Positions 23,018 through 36,050 of a DNA stretch of 64,000 bases are shown in pieces. The stretch comes from Symsagittifera roscoffensis. Taxonomy: Eukaryota; Xenacoelomorpha; Acoela; Convolutidae. The number at the start of each line of letters is the position of its first letter. Position 1 is the stretch's first letter. A model generated the notes under the pieces. It did no database searches. It was not told the origin of the DNA and saw nothing but the letters and a program-made list of their open reading frames with translations. Where the stretch lies: positions 36,917,888 through 36,981,887 of the forward strand of contig NC_087065.1 of NCBI RefSeq assembly GCF_963678635.1, read 5' to 3'. The position numbers and the translations under genes are program-made.

Positions 23018-24401
23018 ATCGAACTGAGGTGAAGGGATTCGAACCGAAGTATTTTCGCAAAAACATTTCCGATTTACGAGGTGAGGAGTGGAAGAAAGTT
23101 AGAAATGCACTAACGCCGACTTTCACCGGCCTCAAATTGAAAAAGATGGTACCCTTCATGAACGAAATTGGAATCCATCTTGGCGGGAAGTTTGAGCGAA
23201 TTCTGGAAACTAGTGCCCAAGAATTTGAATTGAAGCCAATGTTCCGATCATGCACGATGGATATCATTTTGAACATTGTTTTTGGAATAAGTGTCGACTC
23301 ACAGGTGACCGAAAGAATCAAAAGGAAAAACATTTTTGTCTATATTTTAAACTTATATTAATATATGTTGATATTAATTTGAGAGTACTAACAATTTCAT
23401 GATTTGTGTGAGACAAGAAATTAGTAGGACATATTATGCGATTCCAAAATATCCTATGCCATGTTATCCGTTCAACCTTACCCTAATGCCAAGTTCTGCA
23501 AGAGTGATTCTATGATCAAAGTTGATGATTATTGATATGAGCTCTTTTTGATTTTTTGATTTTTCATTCAATTCATTCGCTAAATGTTAGAACGTCGAAA
23601 CTTAGGGTGATGAGTTTCTTGAATTTTCAACGAACTTTTTTTCCACTTTTTCCAGCATTCGTAATATATTTAAAATAAGCTACTAGTCTTTATTCTTTTT
23701 TGTTGTTCCAGCAATTCAGTTAAAAATTGAATGAAGATGTTTAGGCGGGTGAGAACGAAATAGCAAATGCGTGCATGAATATGACACTTAAAAACGAGCA
23801 GCTATTCAAGAACCCCTTGCGTATTTTACCGTTCGTGGTGCCTGGACTGGCTAAACTGTGGGGCATATTTGAACCCAACTTGGGCTTCAACGTAGACGCC
23901 GGAGACGTCACCGCCAAAATCATGCTGGACATACTACAGGTTAGTTAATTATAACATAGTTAATATTTTGTGTTATCGTTTTACTATGCTGTCACATTTT
24001 CTGAGAAATTTGGAGTGAACTTTGGAGTGTGGAAAAATTTGAATTTTTATAAGATTTTGAAATCAGTTTCAAGACTCGTTTCATAACTGCGTTGAGTTAA
24101 CACCGAAGCAGGACGTCTGTATATATAACTTCTTGCTCAAATTTAATTCGGGGCTTTCATATATAACATGTGGCGGAAGGAAGAAATTGGGTGGGCATAG
24201 GGTTGTTGATGGAATGTGAAGTGTCCCTATGAGCCACATGTGCTGTTGTAGAAGAAGCAGGAGGGCAAGGATGACGCAGAGCGCACCTTCTTCCTACACA
24301 CTCTGGTGGAGAAGTTCGAACTGCACCAGGCCACAAAGGGCAAGGAGGGGCTGGACTTCGAGACCACAGTCGCACAGGTATGTCAATTTGTATGTGTGTG
24401 T

Positions 24402-24437
<36 letters not shown>

Positions 24438-27400
24438 CAGAAGAAGACGAAGAAGAAGAAGAAGAAGAAAAAGAAGACTAAGAAGAAAAACAACAACAGC
24501 AACAAGAAGGGGGAGTATATGGAAGAAGCGAGTAAAATGTCCGGATAAAACGGTTGTCTCAAGTATTCAAAGTGTTGACGAAACTTTTTTTTTTGCTTTT
24601 CAAATGGGTTGAAAAAGCGATTTAAAGGTAACTTTTTAACATTATCTTCTAAGTACATTGTGCATTTTCGGGCTAATCTTATTATAAAATGAGAAATTCT
24701 GATTTGATTATACATGCATCCGACAAGATTTATGATACTTTTTGGAGGCCTTCAAATGTTTCCAATTTATTGCAAATATTTCCAATTTATAAGCGATAAA
24801 ATGGCTTATTTTGTCTGCCTAGGCACTCATCTTCCTGCTGGCGGGATTTGACACCACTGCCAATCTGTTGATGTGGGTCAGTTACTACCTTGCTCTGTAT
24901 CCAGAATTACAAGAAGAAGTGTACACTGAGATTTGTTCCCTAGCTGGACCAGACGCAGAGGACGACACTTACGAAAACGTTAACAAGATGCAATTATTAG
25001 GTTCGAACTTGATAAAAATGTTCTAAAACTTCGTACCAATGAATCAACGAGTTTTAATAACAATAATCATGATGAATTGCGAAATTAGTAATATAGAACA
25101 AGTTTATTAAAAGTGCAGCTTCCAAGCCTGATATAACGTCATTAGACTTAATGACTCGTTTCCAAAAGTTACTGAGCTGAAGCTTTTCTCAATTTCTTCA
25201 AATTTGTAAAAATTAAAGATTTCAGGCAAAAAACGATCAACAAAAGAAAAGCAGACGATATATATTGCTCCGCAGTTAAATTTTCCGTAGCTTTTGGCTA
25301 GCTTAATTGAATATGAGATTCGCCATGTCATCACTTCTCCTTACAAAATTATCCAAAAGCTGTGGTTGGTTTCGAGATTTTTTGGTTAATTTTTTTGGTT
25401 GTTATATTTGGTAAGTTTTTTTGGTTGCTTTCAAAACCACCATGGTTTTGTATAGAGGAATTGAACAATTTTATATTTTAATTAAGGCCGTTTTTGTGTT
25501 GTTTTTTTTCGCACTGGATTTTAGCTGTTTGGCTGGGTGTCTTTTGTTGATTATCATTGTGGTGGTGCTATTGTCTTGTGTTAGCACAGATTTCGTATTA
25601 ACGAAAAAAGTTATAGTTCCAATTGATGGTAATTGGCCAAACTATGCTCGATATTACCATGTTTAGATGTCGTTATGATCTTATCTGAAACAGTATGTTT
25701 GAATGAATTCACGTTGATAGCACAGTTCTTATTAACTCTTTCGAATCACCATTTGATTTCGTTACGTAAGATACATTATCACAATAGTAGTTTACGCTAA
25801 CTTCATGGCACACTTCTTAGACCAGTTGACGCAAAAAGTTCCCTATGAAATTGAGCTTTCGGGACTCTCAGACGACCCAACCACCTACGGAGTGGGACGA
25901 CGAAGCAATAGTTTGAAATTGAACATATTTGCGAAGACAAGAATGACCTTGAATACATTATCAAGATGAAAACCGACAGCATTTGTCTTATCGGTAACTC
26001 TAGTAGAGAAACTGGCCGTAGATAGTGAAACGGCTGTGAATTAAAGAGATGGTAACATTCGAAACAAACAGTCTGGAACAAGATGGGAAAACAAAAGTGA
26101 AGAGGCGCGAAAAAGAGGAGTATTATGTGATAACTTTCCATGGGATACGGCGAAGAGAATAGCGAAGTCAATTGTTTTTCTTTCACTTAGAAGAGTGGCA
26201 GAAAATTACTTTGCGAGACGTTATCCGAGGGTAGATACTAACGACGGCTCCATACAATGATGACGTTTTGGCAGTATTTGGAAGTGGTTTCCAGAAAACC
26301 GAGAAATCGAAAGTTTGAAAAATACGTGTAGTACCAGCAAAATGTGATTTAACGCAGCTTTTTTTAATGTCACCTGAGGGGCCTGAAAAACCACTGCGAG
26401 TTCAGGGCAGAAGAAGACGTGATATAATCGTAGAAATTCTGTCAAACTCAGAGAATTAAGGTAACTCATGAAGGAAATTATTACTCTCGAGAAGTAAACA
26501 ATGCAATTAGAGCAAACACAGAAGAACATATTGATTCAGAGATGATGGCCGATACAGTAACCCATTGAGCAGAGATCTGAACTTCGTGCAACGAAGAAGT
26601 GGGAGTCGACGAAGGAATCCGTGCAATGCATGCGAAAACTCGTGGCCGGCGCAGCCATTTCAATTTTGCCCTGCCATTGGTCAAGATTGCAGGAAATCTG
26701 GCATGAAGAATCACTTTTCTATGACATGTAGGTGTAAAAGCCGACAAGGCCTATCTAGTGCTAACTCGAGTGGCAGAGGACTACGAAGTTTGTCGAGAGG
26801 TGGACGCGAAACTAGACCTCCGTTCCGTGGCAAAGTTTATCATGTCGATGTTAAAAAACAAGACAATCGCCAGAACGAGATAGATTATGATGAAGAATCA
26901 ACGAATCTTTTAGGGTTGGAAAACAGTTACAACTTTACGATTCGGTGTCATCGGATGGTTATGGTGTGAAAACAATTTATGAAGTGAGCTAAGGGTCAAA
27001 AGTAGTGGAAGAATCGAAGATCCCATATTGGAGTAGTGGAAGAACTGATTATTCCAGTACGAAATGCCAAAAGATAGAGGCATTCAAAGCATTTTCATCA
27101 AGACACGATTACAAGTAGACAATAATGAATTTATAATTGTAGTGGACAGTGGCAGTACTACGAGCTTGATGTCACGACATATGGCAGCAATAACCAAAGA
27201 AAACTCTTATTAGGCGTTTTGGCAAAAATCAGACCAGACAGGGTAACACACGAATAGAACCAGCATGACAACCAGAATCACGGCACTATGATATGCGATA
27301 CCCAAGTCCATGGTCGGCTGTTGAGAGATCATTTTCTGGACAGTGGTGTATGAAAAAGGAAAACATATATGGTTCGTGACTTGTTCCAAGGTCTGGGCTT

Positions 27401-30400
27401 GAAGGTGTCCTGAAAGTTACCACCCGCAGTATAGATGAGTTGTTTCTGTACCAGCCTCGTTTGGACGACAAGGAGATCAAGAACCTCAGGAGTGACGTTT
27501 TGGTTGAAAACTGAAAGAAACGAACCAAGATGTTGGACATACAGCAATTACCACAGACTACAGGCTTATCATAGTCAAATTCCTGGAGTAGAAGCTCAGA
27601 CTGCGCACAGTTGAGGACAGGACTAGCCGGCCAATTGCAAACGTTGCAAAAGAAAACGGGCTATAGAATTCGATTGAACACAGTGCTCGCAGAAAGGTCC
27701 GAGGAGTTGTACGAGTTTCTGAACGTCAAGGGAGTGAATAACAAGTCAATAAAAAATATTAACAAGTTGGGAAGAAGGAAGGAGCGATCCCAATTTCAGA
27801 TTTGGCGAGGACAAGACCACCAGTACTTAAAAAACCCATTGTACAGATTTGCGGCTATAATGGGAGATTCCATGGCGACTAGAAAACAGAAGATGATCAT
27901 CAAGGACCGTGACGTGATAAAAAATTGAGAACAGGAGCGCAACGCCATAATCGCCAACTAATTGTGAAACTCAAGGGTACAATAATTAGAAATGTAGTTG
28001 GATGAAACGAGGGGACCGCTGCGGGTACAAGAGAGCAATTTGGTTACGGAAAGTCATGATAATCAGCCAGAGACAAAACCAGTCCTTAATTCCAGCATCA
28101 GGGAGTTCGAAAAATTCGATAGCCCGTAAAAGGAGTTTGGAATCGAAGCGAGCCAGGATCATTGTCAAGAGTGGTACTAAGTTGGCAAGAGCAAGATTTA
28201 TCATCAACTCAGGAAGTGGTTAAGACTGTATCGTCGAAACTCGCATGCTTGTCGGTGCGTATCAGCAACAGAGTGAGAAAGGCAAGAGTGATTGAAGGAG
28301 AGGTCCCGTTTTGCTGTATGGTCAAGAAGTTTAATCTCACTCCAACCATAATGAGAATCATGTTAAAGCTCATACCCCTTTGAAAGTTTTTTGAGATAAA
28401 ATTAAAATTTCTGGTTCGGAATGACAACCTTCATCGTAAAAAGGAATAGTCTGAGGTAATGTAAGCCATTCTGCATTTCGTTGACTTTTATTGACGCGGT
28501 GATATGAGTGCCAGAACATGGGGATGGCTTTCGCTTCAGATATACACAGTTGAAGTCAAAACAGTCCGAGCTAATTTAAGGTATAATACATGTCAGCAAT
28601 TTGTCAACTTCTGGTTAATCTATTGACTGCAGCACTACTCTTATTTTCTGCTTCGTTGAATTTTGATTAAATCTAACTTGAGATTAAGCCGTCCAAAATT
28701 TTGAGTTTTCATTTTTTCCGGATGTTTTTTTGGCTTTTCGACATCATTTAAAAATTTTTTATATCCTTTTTTGCGCTACTAATTTCTGATGGTAGAATTC
28801 TTTGTCTTGCTTCTTACAAGTGCTTTCACATTTTTTTGTCTGTCGTTATAATTGTTCCGAGCATTGAAAATGGGGAGGGAGGAACTTTCTATACGGGTGT
28901 GTTTTAGTTTTTTTGTTTCCCATGCAAAACCAGGTACCCCAAATAATAATCGGACTGGGTTCAGTGATATTTCATATTAGAGCCCTTTTAGTTGTAATTC
29001 GAACCACATTAAAAATTTTCAAACTTTTTGCTTAGTGTTGAGAAAAACCGGTTTAAAATTTTTCTTTTTTTCGTCTAATTTTGAGCAGTAAAGCGATCAG
29101 GCACACAACAGCTGAAATAGGATAATTTTAAGCACTAAAAACTTAAATTTAAGCAAATAACTTTTTTTTTTGGAATTTTGTAGCTGGGAACAAAAACTTC
29201 AAAAAATTTGGAAATTTTTTTTCTGCAAAAAAAGTTTGAAAAAAAATCTTTTGAATTTTTCAAACTTTTTTCCGATCAATTTTCCAAAAAATTGTTTGCG
29301 TCCAACTTGCTTGAGTTTTTATGGATGTCAGTTATGCCTAAAATATAGTTTTACATCAGACATTTTTATCACCCCACGCAGAAAACCTAATTTGAAAAAA
29401 AGCTTATCTTGTAGTTTTTTAAAGACTATGGTCGGAATATTCTGCGCTACTTCCACAGTAATCGGCAATCCTTGTTTTTTCTAGTTTTGGTTATTGTTTT
29501 TTTGTTTTTGCGTTTGCGGCAATAATCTAAACTATGCTTACAAATCTGATAGAACAAGAAAAAAGGCTCAGGATTTTTTCACAAACTATATTTACCCTCT
29601 GGTGCTTGTTATTACAGCAAGGGTTCGAATATTTTTTATCAATCTTGAAATATCGAGCTTTTACAATGTAGCTTTGATTATTGGGATTTTTCAGTAGCCT
29701 AATAACTTCCCGCTTTGGAATATAAATAACACTCATGGAAAACGGTGGCATTGCCGGATAGCCTAAAAGAAAGTCCGTTCCCAGATAGCCATTACAGGTC
29801 GGGTTGTGCTTGGTCTCTATTTATGCGGCAATGAATTTTCGGTTGAAAGCTGTAAGCATTATAGATTAGGGCGTTGCTGGTCATGCAGTTTGTGTGTAGG
29901 GTTTGCATTGCTGGTTTAATTTTTCCGCTTTTGGTAAACAGCTTGAGTTTACATATTGTGAACTTTTTGGGTTATCCGGGAACAAAAAGTCTTTTCGGCT
30001 CTCCGGCAATGCGGCTCCCTGTGAAACACCTGAATGATTGATACGCAGTTTGCTGAATGATTTTTGTGATTGTGTCGCAGAGAACTTTGTGATGGAGACT
30101 CTAAGACTGAGGTCTGTGTTCAGGACGCAAAGGGAAGCCATATCAGACACCACAATCGGACCAGGCATCAAAATCAAAAAAGGTAACTCGGCCGAAAGCT
30201 ACCGAATTTATTTGAAACTGAAACAGTTTAAATTGATCTATCTAAAAACTTAAACGTTCAAGATTGATAAGGATAATTCATAAAAAAGGGAATGCAAAAC
30301 AGGCAACTTTTCGAACAAAATTCTACGAATAACACAGTGCTGATTTAAATTATCCGGAAAAAACTAACAAAATTTGAAATTTAAAACGCGTTTCTCTCAA

Positions 30401-31158
30401 ATTGAATCATTACAGTTAAAGTTAGGAGTTTCGGGAAAAAATCACAATATATTCATTCTGGTAAAATTCTCAGCAACTTTTGTTCCCTTCACTTTTTGTC
30501 TAATCTTGACCCAATTTGAGAAAAACGCGTTTAAAATTTACAATTTTATTCGTTGAGTCCGGTTAATTTAAATCAGCAATAAATGCATATTCGATATGAT
30601 CGATAAAACATTTTTATGTTTGTTTCGTAGCATTCGCGCAATTAGTGACTATTCAAAAGAGCAAAAAAGAACTCTGACATCCAAAATAAGTTTAAAAAAT
30701 TGAAACAACAACGATTATGTTATTGGTGAGACCGCGGAATTCAATGTGAACTTTGTTAAAGAGATTTATCCAGTTGCAAGAAAAAAGTTGGTCCGGATAA
30801 CTTAAATCAGCAGCACTGGATTTTTATTTCAGGTTATGCAGTTGAAGTAGCAGTGAATGTAATTCATCGGGATCCAAAGATTTGGGGAGATCCGGAGACC
30901 TTCAGACCCAGTCGGTTCAACCCGGAGGAGGCCAAGACCCGCTCACCCTACGCTTTCAACGCATTCGGAATTGGACCGAGAAACTGCATCGGAATGCGAC
31001 TGGCTCTGTTTGAAGTGAAAATGGCATTCGTCAAGATCCTCTCTAGGTTTCAACTATCGATGGGGAAGGATACCCCAACCGAAGTGACAGAGTTCATGAA
31101 GTCTGGTTTCTATGATCCAGTGAAGCCACTGTTTCTTAAAGTATCCAAACGGGAATAA
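22509..31158 (+). CDS. Cytochrome P450, CYP3-clan-like, apparently intact (545 aa, 7 exons)
   Basis: Microsomal heme monooxygenase, anchored in the ER and fed electrons by P450 reductase. Exons: 22,509-22,843; 22,929-23,304; 23,745-23,939; 24,252-24,377; 24,823-25,000; 30,081-30,182; 30,833-31,158. Every junction is GT-AG, the phases match, and the sum is 1638 nt. Landmarks: anchor at about residues 43-61, hinge IPGPKPYP (73-80), C-helix WKKVR (W166, R170), I-helix AGFDTT (351-356), K-helix ETLR (409-412), PETFRPSRF (PERF region, 458-466) and heme loop FGIGPRNCIG with Cys489. About 30-40 residues longer than most CYP3-clan enzymes, mainly before the anchor. Substrate unknown. Upstream lie two copied heads (B, C); downstream a second copy of exons 6-7. 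Clan assignment is by resemblance and should be confirmed. Confidence 0.92.
24402..24515 (+). repeat. Purine microsatellite (GA)n / (GAA)n / (CAA)n
   Basis: Starts about 25 nt inside intron 4, right after the GTATGT donor region: GT/GA dinucleotides, then AAG triplets, then AAC triplets. Frames through it give artificial E/R/K-rich peptides. Confidence 0.9.
25001..25802. other. Intron 5, left part, nothing recognised
   Basis: AT-rich; four or more spaced TTTTTTGGTT motifs at 25,377-25,430. No exon-like sequence. Confidence 0.4.
25803..28300 (+). mobile_element. Ty3/Gypsy-like gag-protease remnant in P450 intron 5
   Basis: Starts with a gag-like reading (MAHFLDQLTQKVPYEIELSG) at 25,803 that soon frameshifts. 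26,565-26,969 keeps an open frame with a zinc knuckle, C-x2-S-x4-H-x4-C (C42, S45, H50, C55), so the second cysteine of the CCHC is Ser. Further on, VVDSGSTTSLM (Asp codon at 27,144) is the aspartic-protease active-site motif. Text beyond 27,300 reads as decayed post-protease sequence, with an unassigned 105-codon frame at 27,611-27,928. No reverse transcriptase or integrase motif found. Same strand as the host gene. Confidence 0.75.
28301..28861. other. Intron 5 between Gypsy remnant and duplication start
   Basis: AT-rich, no recognisable content. Confidence 0.4.
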
Positions 31159-31159
31159 A
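31154..31159 (+). promoter_or_regulatory. Poly(A) signal overlapping the P450 stop codon
   Basis: AATAAA spans the TAA stop (31,156-31,158). No other canonical AATAAA is evident in the next ~200 bp. Repeated at 38,343-38,348. Confidence 0.4.
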
Positions 31160-33390
31160 AAGATTGAAAACTGGTCAAAGAACTAAACAACTTATTTAGA
31201 CTATAATAGTTTCTAATATTTCTATTTCCCCTTGAATATTTAATGCTAGCTCAATAATCAACCCATTTTCTATTAGTTGTTAAATGATACCTGTTATTGT
31301 AATTTTTGTGGTTGTCCAAACTATTATAAGAATCCATTTAAAATCCAATTTGATATGAATCAATATAAGTATACCGTGTCGAAGATTTTTTTTGGAAGTG
31401 AATGGTAGCTTAATTCGAGGAAAAAAAACATAAATTAACTCTTACAAAAACCGCGAAAGTTTTTCTGCCAATCTCGCAACAAAAAGCGTAAAAAATTTTC
31501 ATCCAATTAAAACTAAGAATAAGGAAATTATTTTTCGAACTTGCAAAATTTGACTTATATTGAAAATTGAAAATAGGGTTAAAAATGAAGCTGAAAAACC
31601 GCTAAGTAAAATGATCAAACCAATCACTAGTGACAATGATAAATGACGTCTTGCCAGAAACAGTTGAACTCAAATTACGATTTTTTTCTCTGTTATAGTC
31701 AACATTGCAACATTGTGTCGACGTTCTCTATCTTTTAGAGTTCAATTTAATACTATTGGCACAATCCCCCGTTTCTGTCATGGAGTGAGATCACAAACAA
31801 AAGTAACTGAGCTGACAACAAACATTTGCTGCATCAAAAAGTAGTATGGTGTTCGTTTCCGGTTTCTCAAACTCGTTCCTGAAGCCGTGAATAGCATATT
31901 CGATTCCAAACTTCTGGCCTAAGCAGAGTTGTTAATTTTTTCCGAAATTGTTAAGGTTTGATTTTATACATTGGACGATTGTTTTGCCAAATATTTGCCT
32001 CAGAACCTCGCCTATAACAAAAAGCCTTAACCCTGGATTTTCGACCTATTACGATTTTTACGAGATCAGACGACACGATATCAGACGACTCGAGTTGTAC
32101 GCCGTTAGGTTTTCATGGGGGAGGACTTTACTTGCTTTTGTACAGGATAGCTTGCAATGTTTTTTTTGCGAATCTCAATGGATGTCTGGTTGAAGTGAGT
32201 TAATATCCTTCTCGATTCGCACGCATCTAGACCTGAGAGACCGTGGCTTCCGTGCGTTTTCAGGGTTGCTTTTCGAACTGTCTTGGCGTGAGTTTGTTCG
32301 AAAATAGAGGGTTAGTTTGCATTGTGTCATCGATTACTTCAGTTGTATAGTAAGTTTTTGTTGCAGGTTATAGTGAGGTGTTTTTTTTTCTTCAGGATAC
32401 TAAGGACTCCGTTTCTTCAATGACTTTGTTAGGGGGAAGTTCTCCTTTTGTTTTCTTGTCTGAAAGGCAGTCATTGGCGGCAGCTACTTTGCCTGCACTT
32501 ATTAGTTTATCGAAATGTTTAACTTCCCGGTTTACTTCGCACTTCTTCTATTTTTAATGTCAAATTTGGAGGGGTTTCGCTTCAGTGAAAGTTTCGTCTA
32601 GTAGGCCCTTTCCGTAACATTTGCCCAGAAATTACACAGTGACGGAGCTTGGAAAAAGTCTTTTTTGACGACTGACTGACGTCTGTTACTGTAATCCCAA
32701 TCGTGTTTAACCGTTTTCACCTAGCCAGTTGTTGTTTTTTCTGGTCTGTTAAGAGCTAAATACTATAACACCATTTTTAGGCTATCAGAAAAACGACTTT
32801 CGATCAGCTCTGGTCTGCATACGATCTTAATTTCGTAGTTGGTTTTCAAACCCCCAGACAATAAGATTAGTTTTGAAAACACGGCTTAGGACAAAAATTA
32901 GTATTTCTTAGTGACAGTTTCAAACCAGTTCCATTAGAGATGGATTGAGGCTTTCCTCGCCTCTAACTGCTTATGCTAGAAAACACTGAATTTAAATCGG
33001 GTTAAATTCATGTCGTGCAGGGCATTATAGCAGCTAAAATTATAGTGGAAGTTCGCTGACAAATTTTTCGACCTCTAATTTTGACCTCTCTCAGAGATAA
33101 CGTTGTTATCTTCCAATTTCTGTTGCACAGGAGGTTCAGATCCTGTCTCAAATGTCCAACTGGAATTTCCTTTTCCACTTTTTTCATCTGTCTTCTCGCA
33201 CGACTGATTGTCGTCTTGCAATCGGCTGTTGTATTTGGAAATTTCTAGTAAAAAAAATCCGTTTTTGGTATTTCCCAGATATGTTCCAATCCAAAAAGAA
33301 ATTTTAAAAATTCAAATTTCTGGAGTTTTTGTATCCTAATTTTTACGTTAATTGCGACAATAGCGTCTTTATCGTTGCTTTCAGCGTGCG
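31160..33390. other. Downstream of P450, nothing recognised (unit 1)
   Basis: AT-rich, short feature-less frames. The same sequence recurs at 38,349-40,578 in unit 2. Confidence 0.45.
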
Positions 33391-34010
33391 TCGGAAGGTT
33401 CTACTGAGACATCCGGGGCAATCCGGCTGAGAGTTTTGAAAAATGATCCGTTTTTTTCTGATTTAATTTTAGGAAGCAGCAGATGTGGGGAATCATTGCT
33501 GCTTTTTTTGAGAAGCTGGGATATGGTGTTTCTTTTACGAATGACAACAGCTGCTGGCAACAGCTGCATCGGGATGTTCTACTGGTCCATCCCGGGAAAT
33601 CCGGCTAAGAGTTTGAGATTGGATCCGTTTCCAAACTGGTCTATCCCGCTGAGAGTTATGGAAGGCGATCCGTTTGTTTTTGATTCAAAATTAAGGAAAA
33701 ACAGATGAGGGGGAATTATCCTGCTTTCATTGCGAGGTTTGAAACTGGTTTTTTTTTACAAATGACAACAGCTGCCGGCAACAGCTGCGACAGGAGGTTC
33801 TACTGGGCCAACCGGGCAAATCCAGCTGAGAGTTTTGAAATTCGATCCGTTTCCAGACTGGGCCATCCGGCTGAGATTTTTGGAAGTGGATCCGTTTGTT
33901 TCTGATTTAAAATTGTTGAGCAGCAGATGTGGGAATCAATGCTGTTTTCTTTGCAACGTTAGAAAATGGTGTTTCTTTGGCTAACGACAACAGCTGCTGG
34001 TTCTGCAATT
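33391..34010 (+). repeat. ~221-bp minisatellite, about 3 imperfect units
   Basis: The marker ACAACAGCTGCTGGCAACAG recurs at 33,544, 33,765 and (partial) 33,987. Each is accompanied by 'ggttctactg', 'atccggctgagagttttg' and 'gatccgttt'. Each unit has one or two CAGCTG E-box palindromes. A second copy lies at about 40,579-41,200. Confidence 0.75.
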
Positions 34011-36050
34011 CTATGAATTGGAAACCAGGCTTGTTTTTGCTTAGAACTATGAAGAGCGGTTTCCAGTTAACGACAAATTTATCTATGTCGCTTATTCAAA
34101 TGTAAACTATTAGTCGAAAAATTTCCAGGGGTCAGATGGGACTGTAGTGGTTGCTGGGGGCAATAGATTAGATTGTGTTTTGTTGGGCAGTTTGATGATT
34201 TCGGTTGTTGGTTGCCGGTGATGCTTCTTCTGGAGTTGTAATGGAGGCTAAGCGAGGAGGGTAAAAGTAACACTTGCCCGGAAGTACATACCGAAGAAAA
34301 CTAAAGCTACCGAATGAAAAAGAAACGACTGGCTAGCGTCTGAGCACAGCTTTACATGCTTTTTACCTTCTCTACCAAAGCCAGTTCTATATGTGGTTCA
34401 TTAACATTGGGTCGATAAAGTCGTTACTATTTTGGGCTATCGGCCAGAAGGCGCAAATTGACCCGGTTATATGCAAAAACAATAAGCTCATGGCTGGGTC
34501 TCAGCATACCCAGACTATGAGGTCACTCCTAAAAACAGGGCTACTACTTAATTATCATAATACTAATAATTTCGTTCAGTAGATAAAAGTCGTTATGTCC
34601 ATCGGAGATAGGTCAACCTCTTGCCTCAATTCCTAGCTTCTCATACTCTGAAAATGAATTGGCTGTTAATTAAATTCATCTCAGGACATACCAGGAAGCT
34701 AAAAATTGTTCGATATATAGTTTCTGTCTCTTCTCGAGACCCCCTTCCGAAATCATGAATCCGGACGAAAAGCGGTCTTGTCGTCCTTCTTGAAGGGTAG
34801 TAAAATCCTCCCGATACCCCTCCGGATTCTCGGGATTTGCTTGGTAACGATTTTAGCTGCACAATCGTTACAATTTGGAATGTTCTTGCAACAATATTAC
34901 CGATCGTAATTCTAATTCTTGTCATAGATTTCTGTATTCGTGAAAATAAAATTGTCATGTGTCTGTAAAATCTAATTTTTAAAATTTCACATATCATTTA
35001 AAACCGACTTCTCCCAATTCGATCAGTTTATCAAATAAGACCGTTAATACTCTGAAACAACTAATCCTCCCACTAAACTGTTTCAATGAAGTTTCGATTT
35101 CGTCATGCATTTTGACCGCCATTCTGCTCGAATGTCACATAATCCCCGGACAGCCCGGTCAATTCCTCAGTGAAAATCATTAAAATGGTGCAGTGCCATC
35201 AAACAAAACTTACAAAGGGCATGAAAAAAATGTTATCTACCTCATAACGACTCACTGCAAATGACTAATGGTATCATAAAACACTGTTAAAGCTTTCCAG
35301 CTTTCTTAAATAATCTGCTTTTTGAGGACATGACTCAAAACAAAACATCTTTTAGTGCCATTGTCTCGATTTAAAACTTCTTCTTTGAGGTTTGAAAAGT
35401 GTTGGGCCGCCAGACAGACCTGCCAACTATCAAACTATAGTTTTTCTATTTTGCTTCCTCTCTTTGGATTTCTAGTTGTAATCGGCCCTGAATATTAAAA
35501 TTAAGAAACTTGATGGTTAGAAGGAGCAATGAACTATTCTCCTTCTTCAAGAGATTACTCAAGTCTTTCATGTCACCACAAAATGAATAATATCTTACAG
35601 TCTTAATTGATTAAAAACGATCATGCAGGCTGGTATTTTTAATACAATTTGCACTCAAGCCTCTCTTAATAAATAGTAAGTGTCTCTAAAGACACTAACT
35701 AAAAATACCCTGAAAATTTGTAAGTGCAACAAATTCTTAAACTCAAAAAAATCAACTAAAACTTTTTCTTTCATTCAGTTTCAATTCCAAGTTTAGTTGC
35801 GTTTTTCTTTTAAATTTTTCTTGCATAAAAACAATTCTGAGTGTCAATTTCTTCTTCTTAGTTACTTTTTCAATAATTTCTTTCTTTTGGGTTCCGTCGT
35901 TCAGAAGTTCTAAAACTTGTAAATTCTTCTAATCATTCTCCTTTTTGGATCTTGCTTTTCGGCTTTTTGTCATTGCTCCATCTCCTCATTCTGTAACATT
36001 GACTCCTTATTCTGAGTTTTAGTGTCTTTCAACTCATCGGTGGCCATTCT
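34011..36050. other. Right part of duplication unit 1, unassigned
   Basis: A 118-codon - strand frame (34,641-34,997) and a 63-codon + frame (34,391-34,582) show no family features. From about 35,600 the - strand reads like decayed K/E-rich coding sequence beginning MATDELKDTKTQNKES near 36,043. In unit 2 this abuts the decayed - strand retroelement. Confidence 0.4.

Larger units (their letters stand above)
28862..36050 (+). repeat. ~7.19-kb tandem segmental duplication, unit 1
   Basis: Begins CATTGAAAATGGGGAGGGAG within P450 intron 5 and ends TCGGTGGCCATTCT at 36,050, directly followed by unit 2. Carries exons 6-7 of the P450 (30,081-31,158) and about 4.9 kb of downstream DNA. I spot fewer than ten differences between the units. 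Confidence 0.97.

Noticed and set aside
24306-24548. 80-codon + frame rich in E, R and K
   Set aside because: It is exon 4 of the P450 read through its donor into the GA/GAA microsatellite.
29170-29697. 104- and 67-codon + frames, repeated at 36,359-36,886
   Set aside because: Both lie in P450 intron 5 and recur because of the segmental duplication; composition is F/K/S-rich and typical of AT-rich non-coding DNA.
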